Positions 62,432 to 64,000 of a stretch of DNA of 64,000 nucleotides are shown here, piece by piece (the stretch's first letter is position 1; each line of letters begins with the position of its first letter). This DNA comes from Bin87 sp965204395. GTDB lineage: Bacteria > Chloroflexota > Dehalococcoidia > Lucifugimonadales > UBA3495. Under the pieces are notes generated by a model. The model saw only the letters and a list, made by a program, of their open reading frames with translations. It had not been told where the DNA came from and searched no databases. Location of the stretch: NCBI GenBank assembly GCA_965204395.1, contig OZ241987.1, forward strand, positions 4,638,359-4,702,358, written 5' to 3'. Position numbers and translations under genes: made by a program.

Positions 62432-62460
62432 AAGGGGACGGGTCTCGTACCCGTCCCCTT
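62432..62460. terminator. Perfect 12-pair hairpin, probable terminator
   Basis: AAGGGGACGGGT, loop CTCGT, ACCCGTCCCCTT. It lies 23 bases beyond the stop of the NHL gene (minus strand) and ahead of the fur promoter region. The U-tract is short. Confidence 0.7.
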
Positions 62461-62482
62461 GATATTCGATCCGACGAGTCGT

Positions 62483-63557
62483 CTAGAGTCGGCCACCGCC
62501 GCCCGAGACGCGCTCGTTGACGCCGTAGAAGACCGAGTCCTGCTTCTGGAACACCTGGATCCGTGAACGGGCGGTCTCCACCACGAACACTCTCCCCTGG
62601 TCATCGCACTCTACGGCGATGGGCCCCCAGAAATACTTTTCCCGATCTATGCCCTGGGCGATCTTGCGCTCTTCCCACATCTCGGGGTTCGCGTCCAGTT
62701 TTCCGACGCCCCACTGCGAAATGGTCGCTTCACCGTACGTCATGCCGGCGAACCCACCGTTGGGGTGGAAGATCTGCAACCGCTCGTTGTTCCAGTCGGC
62801 GACGTAGATGGTGCCCTCATTGTCCACCGCCACGTCGGTCGGCCGGTTGAACTGACCCTCGCCGTCTCCCGTTTCGCCGATTTCCAGCAGGAACTTGCCG
62901 TCAGCCGTGAACTTCTGGATGCGGTCGTTCCGCCAGTCGGCGACGTAAACGTTGCCATTGCCGTCGGTGTCAACGCCGAAGGGCATGTTGAACTGCCCGG
63001 GGCCCGAGCCAAACTCGCCGAACTGACCGATGTATTCGCCGTCAGCGGAGAGCATCTGGATCCGATGGTTGTTGCTGTCCACCAGGTACAGTACGGCATC
63101 CTTTCCGAACACCAGGCCGCTGGGTTTGTTCCACTGGCCGTCCCCGTCGCCAGGCCGCTCCCACTTCGTGAGATACTCGCCTTCTGCCGAGTAGATGCTG
63201 ATGCGGTCCAGGTATTCGTCCGCCAGGTAGACGTTGCCGTCGGGTCCTACCCGTGATCGCGGTGGGCCAGATGATGGCCCCGTCCGTCGAAACGGCCTCG
63301 CCGTCGCCCTGCTCGAACACGCCCTTGGCAAATTCGCTGATGAACTCCTCGCCAACGGTGCACATCGTGATCCGCTTGCCGTCCGGACGATAGTCGTACG
63401 AACGGTTGGCGACGTACATTATGTCGTCTTCGGCGCGAGCCATGGCCGTCGGATTACGAAAACCCGGGCCCGAAAACTCCGCTCTGCCGATGGTGTGGGT
63501 GTATTGCAACGAAATACCGACTGTCGGCATGGCGTTGCGCTCAATGGTAGTGGTCAT
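62483..63557 (-). pseudogene. NHL-repeat beta-propeller gene with a single-base frameshift
   Basis: The ATG at 63557 (GGAGGA upstream) begins MTTTIERNAMPTVGISLQY and stays open through AVSTDGAIIWPTAIT. After that the NHL pattern (VGPDGNVYLADEYLDRIS) continues in another frame to the stop at 62483. Removing one base from the CCC run at 63250-63252 joins the halves into a 357-residue propeller with about six NHL blades and the natural sequence ITVGPDG. It may be a true mutation or a base-calling error. The second reading frame remains intact, so decay is recent at most. Confidence 0.85.
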
Positions 63558-63633
63558 ACGGTTTCCTCCGTTGGAACGGATGACAAGATCGATTGTTGGT
63601 AGGGGTGGATGCGCTCCACCCCTGGGCAACGCT

Positions 63634-64000
63634 TTAGATCAGGTTGAACTTCTCGAACTGTCCGTTCACCAACGGTTGCGCGTCCAGTCCCATCCATCCT
63701 TCCAACAGGTCGGTGTAGATGCTCCGGAAGTCGTTGTTGAAGTGCAGGTCGCCTTCCAGCAGTTTGTCTTCCTCCAGGGAGGGGTATTCACCGTACATGC
63801 CGCCCTTGACGTTGTCGCCGACGACGAACGCCACGCCGCCGCTTCCGTGGTCGGTGCCGGAGCCGTTGTCGTGCACTCGGCGGCCGAACTCCGTGAACAC
63901 CAGCAGGGTCACGTTGTCGCTGGCGTCGTGCTCGCGCAAGTCGTCCATGAAGTCGGCGATGGCGTTGGACGTGTTGCCCCACAGGCTCGCGTGCGCGGCC
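63634..64000 (-). CDS. DUF1501-family protein, C-terminal part (cut by window edge)
   Basis: The visible 121 residues include SDNVTLLVFTEFGRRVHDNG, TDHGSGGVAFVVG and DLHFNNDFRSIYTDLLEGW, the C-terminal signature of DUF1501 proteins. These are sulfatase-like secreted proteins, usually paired with a DUF1800 gene. The 5' part lies outside the window. It is upstream of the NHL gene by 76 bases on the same strand. Confidence 0.9.
   Translation of the reverse strand, partial: AAHASLWGNTSNAIADFMDDLREHDASDNVTLLVFTEFGRRVHDNGSGTDHGSGGVAFVVGDNVKGGMYGEYPSLEEDKLLEGDLHFNNDFRSIYTDLLEGWMGLDAQPLVNGQFEKFNLI

Overview
The window is a GC-rich bacterial chromosome segment with no phage, plasmid or rRNA genes. 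Its gene content suggests an uncultured Chloroflexota lineage, possibly SAR202/Dehalococcoidia-like. The basis is several luciferase-like flavin monooxygenases, four family III (CaiB/BaiF) CoA-transferase domains or genes, a Rieske dioxygenase, many amidohydrolases, hydantoinases and NHL-propeller proteins, plus short palindromic repeats. This assignment is an inference; there is no phylogenetic marker beyond recF and one tRNA-Gly.

Layout. 0.4-6.7 kb: an alpha-hydroxyacid oxidase carrying a C-terminal SHOCT-like tail, an LLM flavoprotein, a small two-gene module, an NHL protein, and a selenoprotein of the UGSC family (in-frame UGA at 5300-5302) next to its probable partner (WTDGLP-type protein). 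7.2-16.8 kb: a PAS-LuxR regulator, two more LLM oxidoreductases, a VOC protein, a large alpha/beta-hydrolase, an adenosine-deaminase-like enzyme, an MBL hydrolase and an aminotransferase. 16.9-18.8 kb: a repeat module encoding a 110-residue protein, split by an IS4-family insertion with a 10-bp target duplication. 19-29 kb: an LVIVD-repeat protein, a Rieske dioxygenase alpha/beta plus SDR operon, a cupin, and a CoA-transferase fusion/thiolase-like/DUF35/M24-peptidase operon. 29.1-30.4 kb: a lower-GC patch with one orphan gene. 30.4-37.3 kb: hydrolase, RidA, dihydropyrimidinase-like enzyme and a GAF-PAS-kinase-receiver-winged-helix regulator. 37.3-41 kb: a translationally coupled dehydratase/CoA-transferase/CoA-transferase operon. 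41.1-48.4 kb: an SppA-membrane protein-lipoprotein operon, two polysaccharide-deacetylase-like proteins and an amidohydrolase. 48.7-53.4 kb: hydantoinase/oxoprolinase A and B with a divergent helix-turn-helix protein. 53.5-56 kb: tRNA-Gly(GCC), a palindromic repeat, an intact second copy of the 110-residue module, and a second IS copy encoding an identical transposase. 56-58.5 kb: a zinc alcohol dehydrogenase and a second selenoprotein, PrdB/GrdB-like, with UGA at 57782-57784. 58.6-64 kb: mscS-sir2-recF-fur, a frameshifted NHL gene and a truncated DUF1501 gene.

Most genes look catabolic. CoA-transferases, thiolase-like proteins, hydratase, LLM flavoproteins, dioxygenase and amidohydrolases would together activate, oxidise and hydrolyse varied organic acids and cyclic amides. 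The most striking signals are the two selenoprotein genes, which ordinary gene callers would split or truncate, and the duplicated C-rich module with its unknown 110-residue protein.
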